From JAJZMY01 sp964604635 (GTDB lineage: Archaea; Micrarchaeota; Micrarchaeia; Micrarchaeales; Micrarchaeaceae): a DNA stretch of 58,515 nucleotides. The stretch's first letter is position 1; every line of letters begins with the position of its first letter. The notes below the pieces were generated by a model. The model was given only the letters and a program-made list of their open reading frames with translations, had not been told where the DNA came from and ran no database searches. The stretch is from assembly GCA_964604635.1 (NCBI GenBank), contig CAZRZO010000006.1, positions 1-58,515 on the forward strand. The letters are read 5' to 3'. Positions 26,347-34,041 of this stretch are shown here, piece after piece. The translations under genes and the position numbers were made by a program.

Positions 26347-27648
26347 ATGGATTTTGGAGAAAATTTAAGAAAAATAATTGCAAAATTATCAAGTACAACA
26401 ATAATTGATTTAAAAACAATAAAAGAATTTAATAAAGAGCTACAAAAAATCTTATTAAGTAATGACGTTGATGTAAAACTTGTATTTGAACTAACAAATA
26501 AAATAGAAAAAGAAGCATTAAAAACAAATCTTCCTCCTGGTGTAACATCAAAAGATTATATTGTTAGTATTGTTTATAATGAACTAGTAAGTCTAGTTGG
26601 TAGTAAATATGAACCTGATTTAAAGAAGAAAAGAATATTATTAATTGGATTATATGGTTCTGGTAAAACAACTAGTGCTACAAAACTTGCAAAATTCTAT
26701 CAGAATAAACGTCTTAGTAGTAGTGTTATTTGCTGTGATGTATCTAGACCAGCAGCATATGAGCAACTAGAAACACTTGCAAAAAACGCAGGAATTAGTT
26801 TTTATGGTAATAAAGAAGAAAAAAATCCAAAGAAAATAATTGAAGAAGGATTAGTAGAATTAAAAGATAAACAAATAATAATCTGTGATACAAGTGGAAG
26901 AAGTGCATTAGACAATAATCTAACAAAAGAATTAAAAATTGTAAATTCAGTATTTAAACCAGATGAAGTTATTTTAGTTATTAGTGCAGATATAGGGCAT
27001 GTTGTTGAAAAACAAGCAATTGAATTTAATAATACAATAAATGTTTCTGGATTAATGATAACAAAAATGGATGGATCTTCTAAAGGTGGTGGTGCATTAA
27101 GTGCTGCACATAATGCAAATACAAAAGTAATGTTTATTGGAACAGGTGAAAAATCAAATAATATTGAAGCATTTGATTCAGAAAAATATGTTGGTAATTT
27201 ACTAGGAATACCAAACATAGGTTCATTATTAGAAAATATTCAAGAAGCAATAAAAGAAGCAAATATTGATGTTTCTAAATTAAATGCAGATAAACTTAAT
27301 TTTGAAACATTTTATATGCAATTAAAAACAATGAATAAAATGGGTCCATTAAAACAAGTATTTGGGATGATGGGAGCAGCTGATATGCCTAAAGAAGTTG
27401 TTGAAAAAGGAGAAAAAAAGTTAAAAAAATATAGTGTTATTATTTCTTCAATGACAAAAGAAGAAAGAAAAAATGAAAAATTAGTTCACAATACTAATAG
27501 AATTATAAGAATTGCGAAAGGCAGTGGAACTACTGAAAAAGAAGTTCATGAATTATTAGCTGATTTTAATAAAATGAAAAAAATGATGGGTATGTTTAAA
27601 AATGACAGAGCATTAAAAAACAAGTTTAGCAAATTTATACCACGTTAA
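26347..27648 (+). CDS. srp54: Signal recognition particle GTPase SRP54
   Basis: Binds 7S RNA and signal sequences and delivers ribosomes to the membrane. The N domain (1-90) is followed by the G domain: G1 GLYGSGKTT (101-109), DVSRPAAYEQL, G3 DTSGR, G4 TKMDG; then a methionine-rich M domain (MQLKTMNKMGPLKQVFGMMGAADMP region; MKKMMGMF near the end) that binds signal peptides and RNA. 433 residues is the normal archaeal length. The SRP RNA and SRP19 are not in this window. Confidence 0.96.
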   Translation: MDFGENLRKIIAKLSSTTIIDLKTIKEFNKELQKILLSNDVDVKLVFELTNKIEKEALKTNLPPGVTSKDYIVSIVYNELVSLVGSKYEPDLKKKRILLIGLYGSGKTTSATKLAKFYQNKRLSSSVICCDVSRPAAYEQLETLAKNAGISFYGNKEEKNPKKIIEEGLVELKDKQIIICDTSGRSALDNNLTKELKIVNSVFKPDEVILVISADIGHVVEKQAIEFNNTINVSGLMITKMDGSSKGGGALSAAHNANTKVMFIGTGEKSNNIEAFDSEKYVGNLLGIPNIGSLLENIQEAIKEANIDVSKLNADKLNFETFYMQLKTMNKMGPLKQVFGMMGAADMPKEVVEKGEKKLKKYSVIISSMTKEERKNEKLVHNTNRIIRIAKGSGTTEKEVHELLADFNKMKKMMGMFKNDRALKNKFSKFIPR

Positions 27649-27750
27649 AATATTGAATATTCCTATTACTAATTTATCAATAAAACTTAGTTATAAAGAA
27701 CTATGTAACAAAATATATTGAATTAATATTACACACAATACTTGATTATA

Positions 27751-28737
27751 ATGGATAAAGATCGCAAAAAATTTTCAAATAAAGAAAATATAAAAAAGAA
27801 AATTTATATTGAAAAATTATGTAAAGTAGAATTATTACATAAAAAAGTATACAAAATTTTATCAGAATATGAAAAAGATAAAGAAATAAAAACACTTTTA
27901 ATTAGTTTTTCAAAAGAAGAAAATAATCATGCTAATTTGTATAAAAGAGTATTACATATAAGAGATATTAAAATTAATCAAATTTTATTAAAATTAAATT
28001 TATACTTTTTAATATCTTTAAAATATATTTTTGGACTTTCTATTTTTGTAAAAATATTAGAATATAATGAAAATAATTTACATTTTAAATTAAATAACAC
28101 AATAAAATTTTTAAAGAAAAATGGAATTAAGAATTTAAATGAAATAAAATTATTGAATAAAATAGAAAGAGATGAAAGAATAAATGAAATGCAATTATTA
28201 AATAAAATAATGTCTTATGATAAAATACTAAATTACATAAAAGATATTGGTTTGTCATTAAATGATGGTATTGTTGAAATACTAGGTACTTGTGTTGGTA
28301 TTGCTGCTGCATTACAACAACCATTACTAGTTGCAATTGCTGGAATTATTGTTGCTGTTGCTGGTGGATTGTCTATTGCTGGTGGAACTTATATTTCAAC
28401 TGATTATGAAAAAGCAATTGATTTCAATGTATTTAAAAAATTAAAAGCAACAAAATCCCCATTAATGTCTGGAATTTACTCTGGAATTTTTTATATTATT
28501 GGATCTGTTTTTCCAATTCTACCGTTTTTTTTAGGACTTAATTTAGTAATTGCAATAATATTATCAATTACATTATCAATTATTCTATTGGTTTTTGTAT
28601 CAATATTAGTATCAATAATCACAACAACTAGTATTTTAAAAAGAATTACTAAGACACTTGTTATTTCTTTAGGTGCTGTAATAATTGCAATAATATTAGG
28701 ATTTTATATACGAAAATTCTTTAATATAACATTATAA
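27751..28737 (+). CDS. VIT1/CCC1-type transporter with ferritin-like domain
   Basis: About 328 residues. The N-terminal half is a helical ferritin/rubrerythrin-like domain (KEENNHANLYKRV carries E-E-x-x-H, with a second acidic helix ERDERINEMQ). The C-terminal half has the VIT family signature GLSLNDGIVEILGTCVGIAAAL, then AIAGGLSIAGGTYIS and three further membrane helices. Such proteins move Fe2+ or Mn2+ across the membrane, with the ferritin-like part binding the metal. The start is ATG 27751; the frame also contains a TTG three codons earlier. Confidence 0.83.
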   Translation: MDKDRKKFSNKENIKKKIYIEKLCKVELLHKKVYKILSEYEKDKEIKTLLISFSKEENNHANLYKRVLHIRDIKINQILLKLNLYFLISLKYIFGLSIFVKILEYNENNLHFKLNNTIKFLKKNGIKNLNEIKLLNKIERDERINEMQLLNKIMSYDKILNYIKDIGLSLNDGIVEILGTCVGIAAALQQPLLVAIAGIIVAVAGGLSIAGGTYISTDYEKAIDFNVFKKLKATKSPLMSGIYSGIFYIIGSVFPILPFFLGLNLVIAIILSITLSIILLVFVSILVSIITTTSILKRITKTLVISLGAVIIAIILGFYIRKFFNITL

Positions 28738-29001
28738 TTTAATTATATATTTACAATATATTGTTTTTTTATAAAGTAAATAATAAATAATATCTATTGT
28801 AATGTTTAATGAAAAATAAATATAAAATAATTAATTTTTAAAATTTTATATAAAGATAAAATACAATTATTTAAATATATATGATTCACTAATATTATTA
28901 TATTTTATATAAAGATAATGAAAAATAATTAATAATAAAATTTATAAATATATTTTTATAAATTTATATGAAATTAAATAAAAATAAAAAAACGTGGTAA
29001 T

Positions 29002-29253
29002 GTGGTTAAATTTATTATTGCAAAGCAATTAGTTGGAAAAAAAGTAATAACAAATGACGGATTTGATCTTGGAAGATTAGTTGACGCTGAGATAAGTGAA
29101 GTAACAGGTAAAATGAATCATATTTTAGTTGAACCAACATTAGATGGTGGATTAGCAAATAAATTAGAAATAGATAGTGGTCAAATAAAAATACCTTATA
29201 CAGCTGTTTTAGCTGTAAATGATTTTATTATTGTTGATAGAAAAAATCTATAA
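29002..29253 (+). CDS. PRC-barrel domain protein
   Basis: 83 residues with a PRC-barrel pattern: A-K-Q-L-V-G-K-K-V-I-T-N-D-G-F-D-L-G-R-L-V-D (split here), then I-P-Y-T-A-V-L-A-V-N-D-F-I-I-V. Small archaeal PRC-barrels of this kind are common; some act in cell division (CdpB family) or RNA metabolism, but I cannot assign a function here. The start is GTG 29002, preceded by a GGT-rich sequence. It is isolated, about 260 bases after the VIT1-like gene. Confidence 0.82.
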   Translation: MVKFIIAKQLVGKKVITNDGFDLGRLVDAEISEVTGKMNHILVEPTLDGGLANKLEIDSGQIKIPYTAVLAVNDFIIVDRKNL

Positions 29254-29322
29254 TATATGTAATATTAATTTTGTTTTTAATATTATAATTTTTTTAATTT
29301 TTGTTTTTATTAAACTTGTTTT

Positions 29323-29326
29323 GGTG
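29323..29326 (+). promoter_or_regulatory. GGTG ribosome site that supports an AUU start
   Basis: GGTG followed by TTTAA and then ATT at 29332. The spacing of five matches the gamma-CA gene (GGTG-TATAA-ATG). It lies immediately before the only position that allows the complete RNase HII active site to be translated. Confidence 0.5.
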
Positions 29327-29331
29327 TTTAA

Positions 29332-30024
29332 ATTCTTATTTGTGGTGGTGATGAAGCTGGAAGAGGTGCATTAATAGGTCCTTTGGTTATAGCGCTTGTA
29401 ACTGTTAAAAAAAATTTTGAATACAAATTATCTGATAAAGGTGTAAGAGATTCAAAACTTATTTCAAAAAAGAAAAGAGAGTTTTTATTTCCAATAATAA
29501 CTGAAATTTGCGATAAAATAAAAATAAATAAAATTTATCCTAAAGAAATAAATAAAGCTTTTGAAGATAAAATATCTTTAAATTATCTTGAAGTAACTCA
29601 TTTTAGTAATTTATTTGATAAATTTAAAAATGAAATTAGTACACTTTATCTTGATTCTCCTGATGTTATTCAAGAAAGATTCGGAGTTTATTTCCAAAAA
29701 CTGTCAAAAAAATCAGTTTATGTTAAAAATATTAAATTTAAAAAAACAAAAGAAGTAAAATATACAAAAATAATTTCAGAGCATAAAGCTGATTTAAAAT
29801 ATCCAATTGTTTCTGCTGCAAGCATAATTGCAAAAGTAATAAGAGATAATGAGATGAAAACAATAGAAAAAAAACTGAATATAAAATTGGGATCTGGGTA
29901 TCCTTCTGATGTAATAACAATAGAAGGTGTTAGAAAAAATATAAAAAATAAACAATTAAACCAATATATTCGTAAACATTGGAAAACTATGGAAAGAATA
30001 AAGCAAACTAAACTTATTTTTTAA
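29332..30024 (+). CDS. rnhB: Ribonuclease HII with a probable AUU start
   Basis: Removes ribonucleotides from RNA-DNA hybrids. The essential N-terminal motif G-G-D-E-A-G-R-G-A-L-I-G-P (catalytic Asp7, Glu8) lies at 29344-29382, upstream of the first conventional start in frame (TTG 29383). A stop at 29329-29331 leaves only ATT 29332, CTT and ATT 29338 before the motif. ATT 29332 gives I-L-I-C-G-G-D-E, aligning with the family's M-x-I-A-G-x-D-E, and has GGTG five bases upstream. Other conserved parts are YLDSPD, HKADLKYPIVSAASIIAKVIRD and GSGYPSD. The product is 230 residues. Confidence 0.88.
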   Translation: MLICGGDEAGRGALIGPLVIALVTVKKNFEYKLSDKGVRDSKLISKKKREFLFPIITEICDKIKINKIYPKEINKAFEDKISLNYLEVTHFSNLFDKFKNEISTLYLDSPDVIQERFGVYFQKLSKKSVYVKNIKFKKTKEVKYTKIISEHKADLKYPIVSAASIIAKVIRDNEMKTIEKKLNIKLGSGYPSDVITIEGVRKNIKNKQLNQYIRKHWKTMERIKQTKLIF

Positions 30025-30092
30025 TCTTTTTTTATTTATTCTAAAATATAATAGAAAACATATAAATTTATTATATTCTAATATTAATAATT

Positions 30093-30216
30093 GGGTCTGT
30101 AGCACAATTTGGATAGTGCACTTGGCTTCGAACCAAAAGGTCGCGGGTTCAAAATCAAGTTTTTATAAAAATATTAATTTATTTGCAAAAACATAATGAA
30201 AATCCCGCCAGATCCG
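30093..30216 (+). tRNA. tRNA-Arg (TCG) with a 49-nt T-loop intron
   Basis: The acceptor is GGGTCTG with CAGATCC, discriminator G. The anticodon arm is CTTGG-CTTCGAA-CCAAA, anticodon TCG (Arg). The T-stem GCGGG/CCCGC is perfect, but the loop is interrupted: TTCA pairs with TGAA, with three-base bulges AAA and AAT. Removing 30154-30202 gives the loop TTCAAAT. Within the intron GTTTTT can pair with AAAAAC. C27-A43 is a mismatch. No CCA is encoded. Mature length 75. Confidence 0.9.
30154..30202 (+). other. Intron of tRNA-Arg, position 59/60
   Basis: 49 nt, A+T-rich except for a GTTTTT...AAAAAC hairpin. Same insertion point as in tRNA-Cys and tRNA-His; the inner BHB helix is relaxed compared with that of tRNA-His. 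Confidence 0.7.
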
Positions 30217-30273
30217 TAAAATCTATAGAGAAAGTATTTATATCTTATCCTACTCATTTATTTTAAGATTAAT

Positions 30274-30277
30274 GGTG
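30274..30277 (+). promoter_or_regulatory. Ribosome site of the AAA gene
   Basis: GGTG six bases before ATG 30284. It overlaps an earlier in-frame ATG at 30272 and therefore favours the later start. Confidence 0.4.
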
Positions 30278-30283
30278 TTGGTT

Positions 30284-31975
30284 ATGGAAAAAATAAAAAC
30301 TAATAATGTATTCAATAATAATTTAATCTCAAAAGTAACAAATTATGAAGAAAAAAAGAATCAGATCAAAGGACTAGATCAGCAAATAGATAAGATGATG
30401 AATATTATTAATTATAAAATTAATAATTATGAATATTCTGAAAAGAAGTTTCTCCCAAGTGGTATTTTACTTTATGGAGCATCTGGAACTGGAAAAACTA
30501 GTGTATTAAACTTAATAAAAAGTAAATATGGAAATAATAATGTATATGATCTTATAAAATTAGTAAGAGATCAAAAAATGAATAATAACAAAAGTTATGC
30601 TGGTTTAGATTTGATTAATCCTAAAATTTTTGTTATTGATGATTTTAATGAATTAAAACGTATTATTACACCAGATTATTCTAGACCAGAAATAAAGGAA
30701 GTTGTAAATGATGTTGTTTCAGGTTTGTTTAAAGTAATTAATAAAAACAATAAAAATATATTTATTGTAACTGCAAAAAATAAAAATAATGTTGATTTAG
30801 TATTTAAAAAAGCAGAATTAATTGAAGTTGAAATAGAATTACCATTACCAAATAAACAAACAAAAAAACAAATTCTTGAATCTTATAGAGACAAAATAAA
30901 TTTTGAAAAAAACATTGATTTTAATAAAATAATTGAATTAACACCTGGTTTTAGTGGTGCTGAATTAGTTTTATTAATTAGAAAAAGTGTTTTAAATGCA
31001 GTTGATTCTATTCAAGATTTATTTCCTAATAATTACAATTATAATAATAAAATAATAGTATCTAATGAAAATTTTGTATTAGCTTCAAAACAACTTGAAT
31101 CACAAGGAATTAAAAATTATAATACTTTAATACCAAATAAACATTGGGGTGATATTGGTGGTTTGAGAGAAATTGTTGACGAAATAAAAAATGATGTTGT
31201 AAATTCATTAAAACATAGTGAAATTCTTGAAAAATATGGTTTAGAACCAATAAAAGGAATTTTACTTTATGGACCTCCTGGAACAGGAAAAACATTATTA
31301 GCACAAATAATTGCAAATGAATCTGGATTTAATTTTATTTCTATTAATGCACCAGATATTTATAATAAATATTTAGGGGAAAGTGAAAAAAATATTAGGA
31401 AAATATTTGCAGAAGCAAAACAAAATGCTCCTTCAGTACTATTTATTGATGAAATTGATGGGATAGGAAGTCATCGTGAACCAGGAAGAGGAAGTGATGC
31501 ATATAATAGTGTTATTAATACTTTATTAAGTCAAATTAATGGTATAGAAAAACTAAAGAATGTAATTGTTATTGGTGCAACAAATAAAAAAGACATATTA
31601 GATAATGCATTATTAAGATCAGGTAGATTTGATAAATATTTTGAAATTAAATTACCAGATGAAAAAGCAAGAGCAGATATATTCAAAATTTTTCTTAATA
31701 AATTTAATTTAATTAATAATGATGAATTCAATAAAAAATTAGCACATAAAACAGAAAAATATTCTGGTGCTGATATTGAAAATATTTGTTTACAAGTTGC
31801 TAGAGAAATTGCATTAAAAGAAATAATACGAAGTGAAAACAAAAGACAAATAAAAAAAATAACAATAAACAATTTAGATAAAAAATTCGAAAATATAATT
31901 ACAAAGAAAAGTCCTAAGAAAATAAGTCAAAGAAAAATAGGTTTTGAATTATCTAATATTAATTTAAGAAAGTAA
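30284..31975 (+). CDS. CDC48-like double AAA ATPase without N domain
   Basis: 563 residues with two AAA modules and no CDC48 N-terminal domain. D1 has Walker A GASGTGKTS (65-73) but a poor Walker B (IFVIDDF, Asp in place of the catalytic Glu) and no clear arginine finger, so it is probably not an active ATPase. D2 is complete: W-G-D-I-G-G, Walker A GPPGTGKTLL (from 330), Walker B LFIDEIDGIG, sensor 1 GATNKKD, arginine fingers ALLRSGRFDKYF. The ring probably unfolds or remodels proteins; the substrate is unknown. A short basic tail ends the protein. Located between tRNA-Arg and gyrB. Confidence 0.85.
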   Translation: MEKIKTNNVFNNNLISKVTNYEEKKNQIKGLDQQIDKMMNIINYKINNYEYSEKKFLPSGILLYGASGTGKTSVLNLIKSKYGNNNVYDLIKLVRDQKMNNNKSYAGLDLINPKIFVIDDFNELKRIITPDYSRPEIKEVVNDVVSGLFKVINKNNKNIFIVTAKNKNNVDLVFKKAELIEVEIELPLPNKQTKKQILESYRDKINFEKNIDFNKIIELTPGFSGAELVLLIRKSVLNAVDSIQDLFPNNYNYNNKIIVSNENFVLASKQLESQGIKNYNTLIPNKHWGDIGGLREIVDEIKNDVVNSLKHSEILEKYGLEPIKGILLYGPPGTGKTLLAQIIANESGFNFISINAPDIYNKYLGESEKNIRKIFAEAKQNAPSVLFIDEIDGIGSHREPGRGSDAYNSVINTLLSQINGIEKLKNVIVIGATNKKDILDNALLRSGRFDKYFEIKLPDEKARADIFKIFLNKFNLINNDEFNKKLAHKTEKYSGADIENICLQVAREIALKEIIRSENKRQIKKITINNLDKKFENIITKKSPKKISQRKIGFELSNINLRK

Positions 31976-32107
31976 AAAAATTAAATTTAATTGTTATATT
32001 TTAATACTTTGCCTTCTATATAGTATTTAGTTTATTTTTAAGCAATAGCGACGACTTTTATTTTTTTCAATTAATAATATTAATTCAAACTTAATATATA
32101 TGATTTT

Positions 32108-34024
32108 ATGGCTGATTTTAATAACAATAATAATTATTCTGCAAAAGATATTGTAGTTCTTACAGATAGAGAAGGTGTAAGGAAAAGACCAGCAATGTAT
32201 ATTGGTTCAACAGGAAATGCAGGATTTACTCATTTATTATATGAAGTAATTGACAATTCAATTGATGAAGCAATTGGAGGATATTGTAAAAACATAGTAA
32301 TAAAACTTTATACAGAAGAAGACGTAGATGTTGCTGAAGTAAGCGACGATGGTAGAGGAATTCCAGTTGATATTGTTCAAAAAGAAGGCAAACCAGCATT
32401 AGAAGTAATAATGACTTCATTGCATTCAGGAGCAAAGTTCAATAATAATACATATAAAGTTTCAGGAGGATTACATGGTGTTGGATTAACAGTTGTTAAT
32501 GCATTATCAGAATATGTTGAAGTTACTATTAAAAGGAATTCAAAAATATATAGACAAAGGTTTAGTAGAGGTATTCCAATTTCAAAACTTGAAATAATAG
32601 GAACTACTGAAAATAATGAAACAGGAACATTAATAAAATTTAAAGTTGATCAAGAAATTTTTTCAGTTAAATCATTTGATACAATTGCAGTAAATGAAAG
32701 ATTACGAGACATAAGTTTTTTAAATCCGAATATTAAACTTACACTTATTGATAATAGAAAAGAAGAACAAAAAACAAATGTCTATTTTTCAAATAATGGA
32801 ATAGAAGATTTTTTAGTCTATTTAAAAGGAGATACAGATGAAATTTCAAAACCAATTATATTTTCAAAACAAGTTGATTCAACAAAAATAACAATTGGAA
32901 TGCAATATGTGAATAATTATAGTGAAGAAATTATTTCATTCATAAATAATATTAAAACACCAGAAGGTGGAACACATATTACTGGATTTCATACTGCATT
33001 AACAAGAGCATTAAGAACTTATATTGATAAAAACAAAGTAAAAGTAAAAGCAAATATAGAAGGAGAAGATACTAGAGAAGGATTAATTATAATAATTTCA
33101 TTATTAATGCAAAATCCAGAATTTGAAGGACAAACAAAAGAAAAATTAGGAAATCAAGAAATAAAAAGCATTGTTGATAGCTTTTTATATGCTAAATTAT
33201 CAACATATTTTGAAGAAAATCCTAGTGAAATGACAAAAATTATTGCAAAAGTATCTAGTGCTGCAGAAGCAAGACAATCAGCTAAAAGAGCAAGAGATTT
33301 ATTAAGAAAAAAAAGTATATTTGAAGGATCTATATTACATGGAAAACTTAGTGATTGTACTGAAAGAGATCCAAATAAATCAGAATTATTTATTGTTGAA
33401 GGAGAAAGTGCTGCTGGATCTAGTAAGCAAGGAAGAGATAGATTATATCAAGCAATATTACCATTAAAAGGAAAAATATTAAATGTTGAAAAAGCATCTG
33501 AAGAAAAAATATTCAATAATCAAGAATTACACACATTAGTAACAGCATTAGGAATAGGAATTAAAGAATCATTTAATATAAATAATATAAGATACAAAAA
33601 AATAATACTACTTACTGATGCAGATGTTGATGGAAGTCATATACAAACATTATTACTTACTTTTTTCTATAAATATATGAAGCCAGTTATTGAACAAGGA
33701 TTTGTTTATATTGCACAACCACCACTTTATAAAATAAATATTGGACGAGAAGTCAAATATATTTATTCAGATAATCAATTAAATGAAATACTTAAAGAAC
33801 ATCAAAATGCAAATATACAAAGATATAAGGGTTTAGGTGAAATGAATCCTGAACAATTATGGGATACAACAATGAATCCAAAAAATAGAAGTCTTAAAAA
33901 AATAAGAATAAAGGATGCTGAATTAGCAAAAAGATTATTTGAAATATTGATGGGTAATGATATTGAAGCACGAAGAAAATTTATTGAAGAACATGCAACA
34001 GAAGTTTCATTTTTGGATGTATAA
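32108..34024 (+). CDS. gyrB: DNA gyrase subunit B
   Basis: The ATPase subunit of bacterial-type gyrase, which introduces negative supercoils. 638 residues. GHKL ATPase: EVIDNSIDEA, DDGRGIPV, GGLHGVGLTVVNALS. The TOPRIM domain carries VEGESAAGSSKQGRD and TDADVDGSHIQTLLL, and the C-terminal GLGEMNPEQLWDTTM is diagnostic for GyrB/ParE. gyrA follows after 17 bases. Archaeal gyrases are understood to come from bacteria by transfer; base composition here matches the neighbours, so any transfer is old. Confidence 0.96.
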   Translation: MADFNNNNNYSAKDIVVLTDREGVRKRPAMYIGSTGNAGFTHLLYEVIDNSIDEAIGGYCKNIVIKLYTEEDVDVAEVSDDGRGIPVDIVQKEGKPALEVIMTSLHSGAKFNNNTYKVSGGLHGVGLTVVNALSEYVEVTIKRNSKIYRQRFSRGIPISKLEIIGTTENNETGTLIKFKVDQEIFSVKSFDTIAVNERLRDISFLNPNIKLTLIDNRKEEQKTNVYFSNNGIEDFLVYLKGDTDEISKPIIFSKQVDSTKITIGMQYVNNYSEEIISFINNIKTPEGGTHITGFHTALTRALRTYIDKNKVKVKANIEGEDTREGLIIIISLLMQNPEFEGQTKEKLGNQEIKSIVDSFLYAKLSTYFEENPSEMTKIIAKVSSAAEARQSAKRARDLLRKKSIFEGSILHGKLSDCTERDPNKSELFIVEGESAAGSSKQGRDRLYQAILPLKGKILNVEKASEEKIFNNQELHTLVTALGIGIKESFNINNIRYKKIILLTDADVDGSHIQTLLLTFFYKYMKPVIEQGFVYIAQPPLYKINIGREVKYIYSDNQLNEILKEHQNANIQRYKGLGEMNPEQLWDTTMNPKNRSLKKIRIKDAELAKRLFEILMGNDIEARRKFIEEHATEVSFLDV

Positions 34025-34041
34025 TTAAAATGGTATAGATT

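Noticed and set aside
29332..29385. Frameshifted or 5'-truncated RNase HII pseudogene
   Set aside because: All catalytic motifs are in one frame, and a GGTG-spaced ATT start explains the missing ATG. A sequencing indel remains possible but is not needed.
30093..30216. Split (trans-spliced) tRNA halves
   Set aside because: Both exons lie on one strand in the right order, joined by 49 nt that fold into a BHB-like structure; an ordinary cis intron is simpler.
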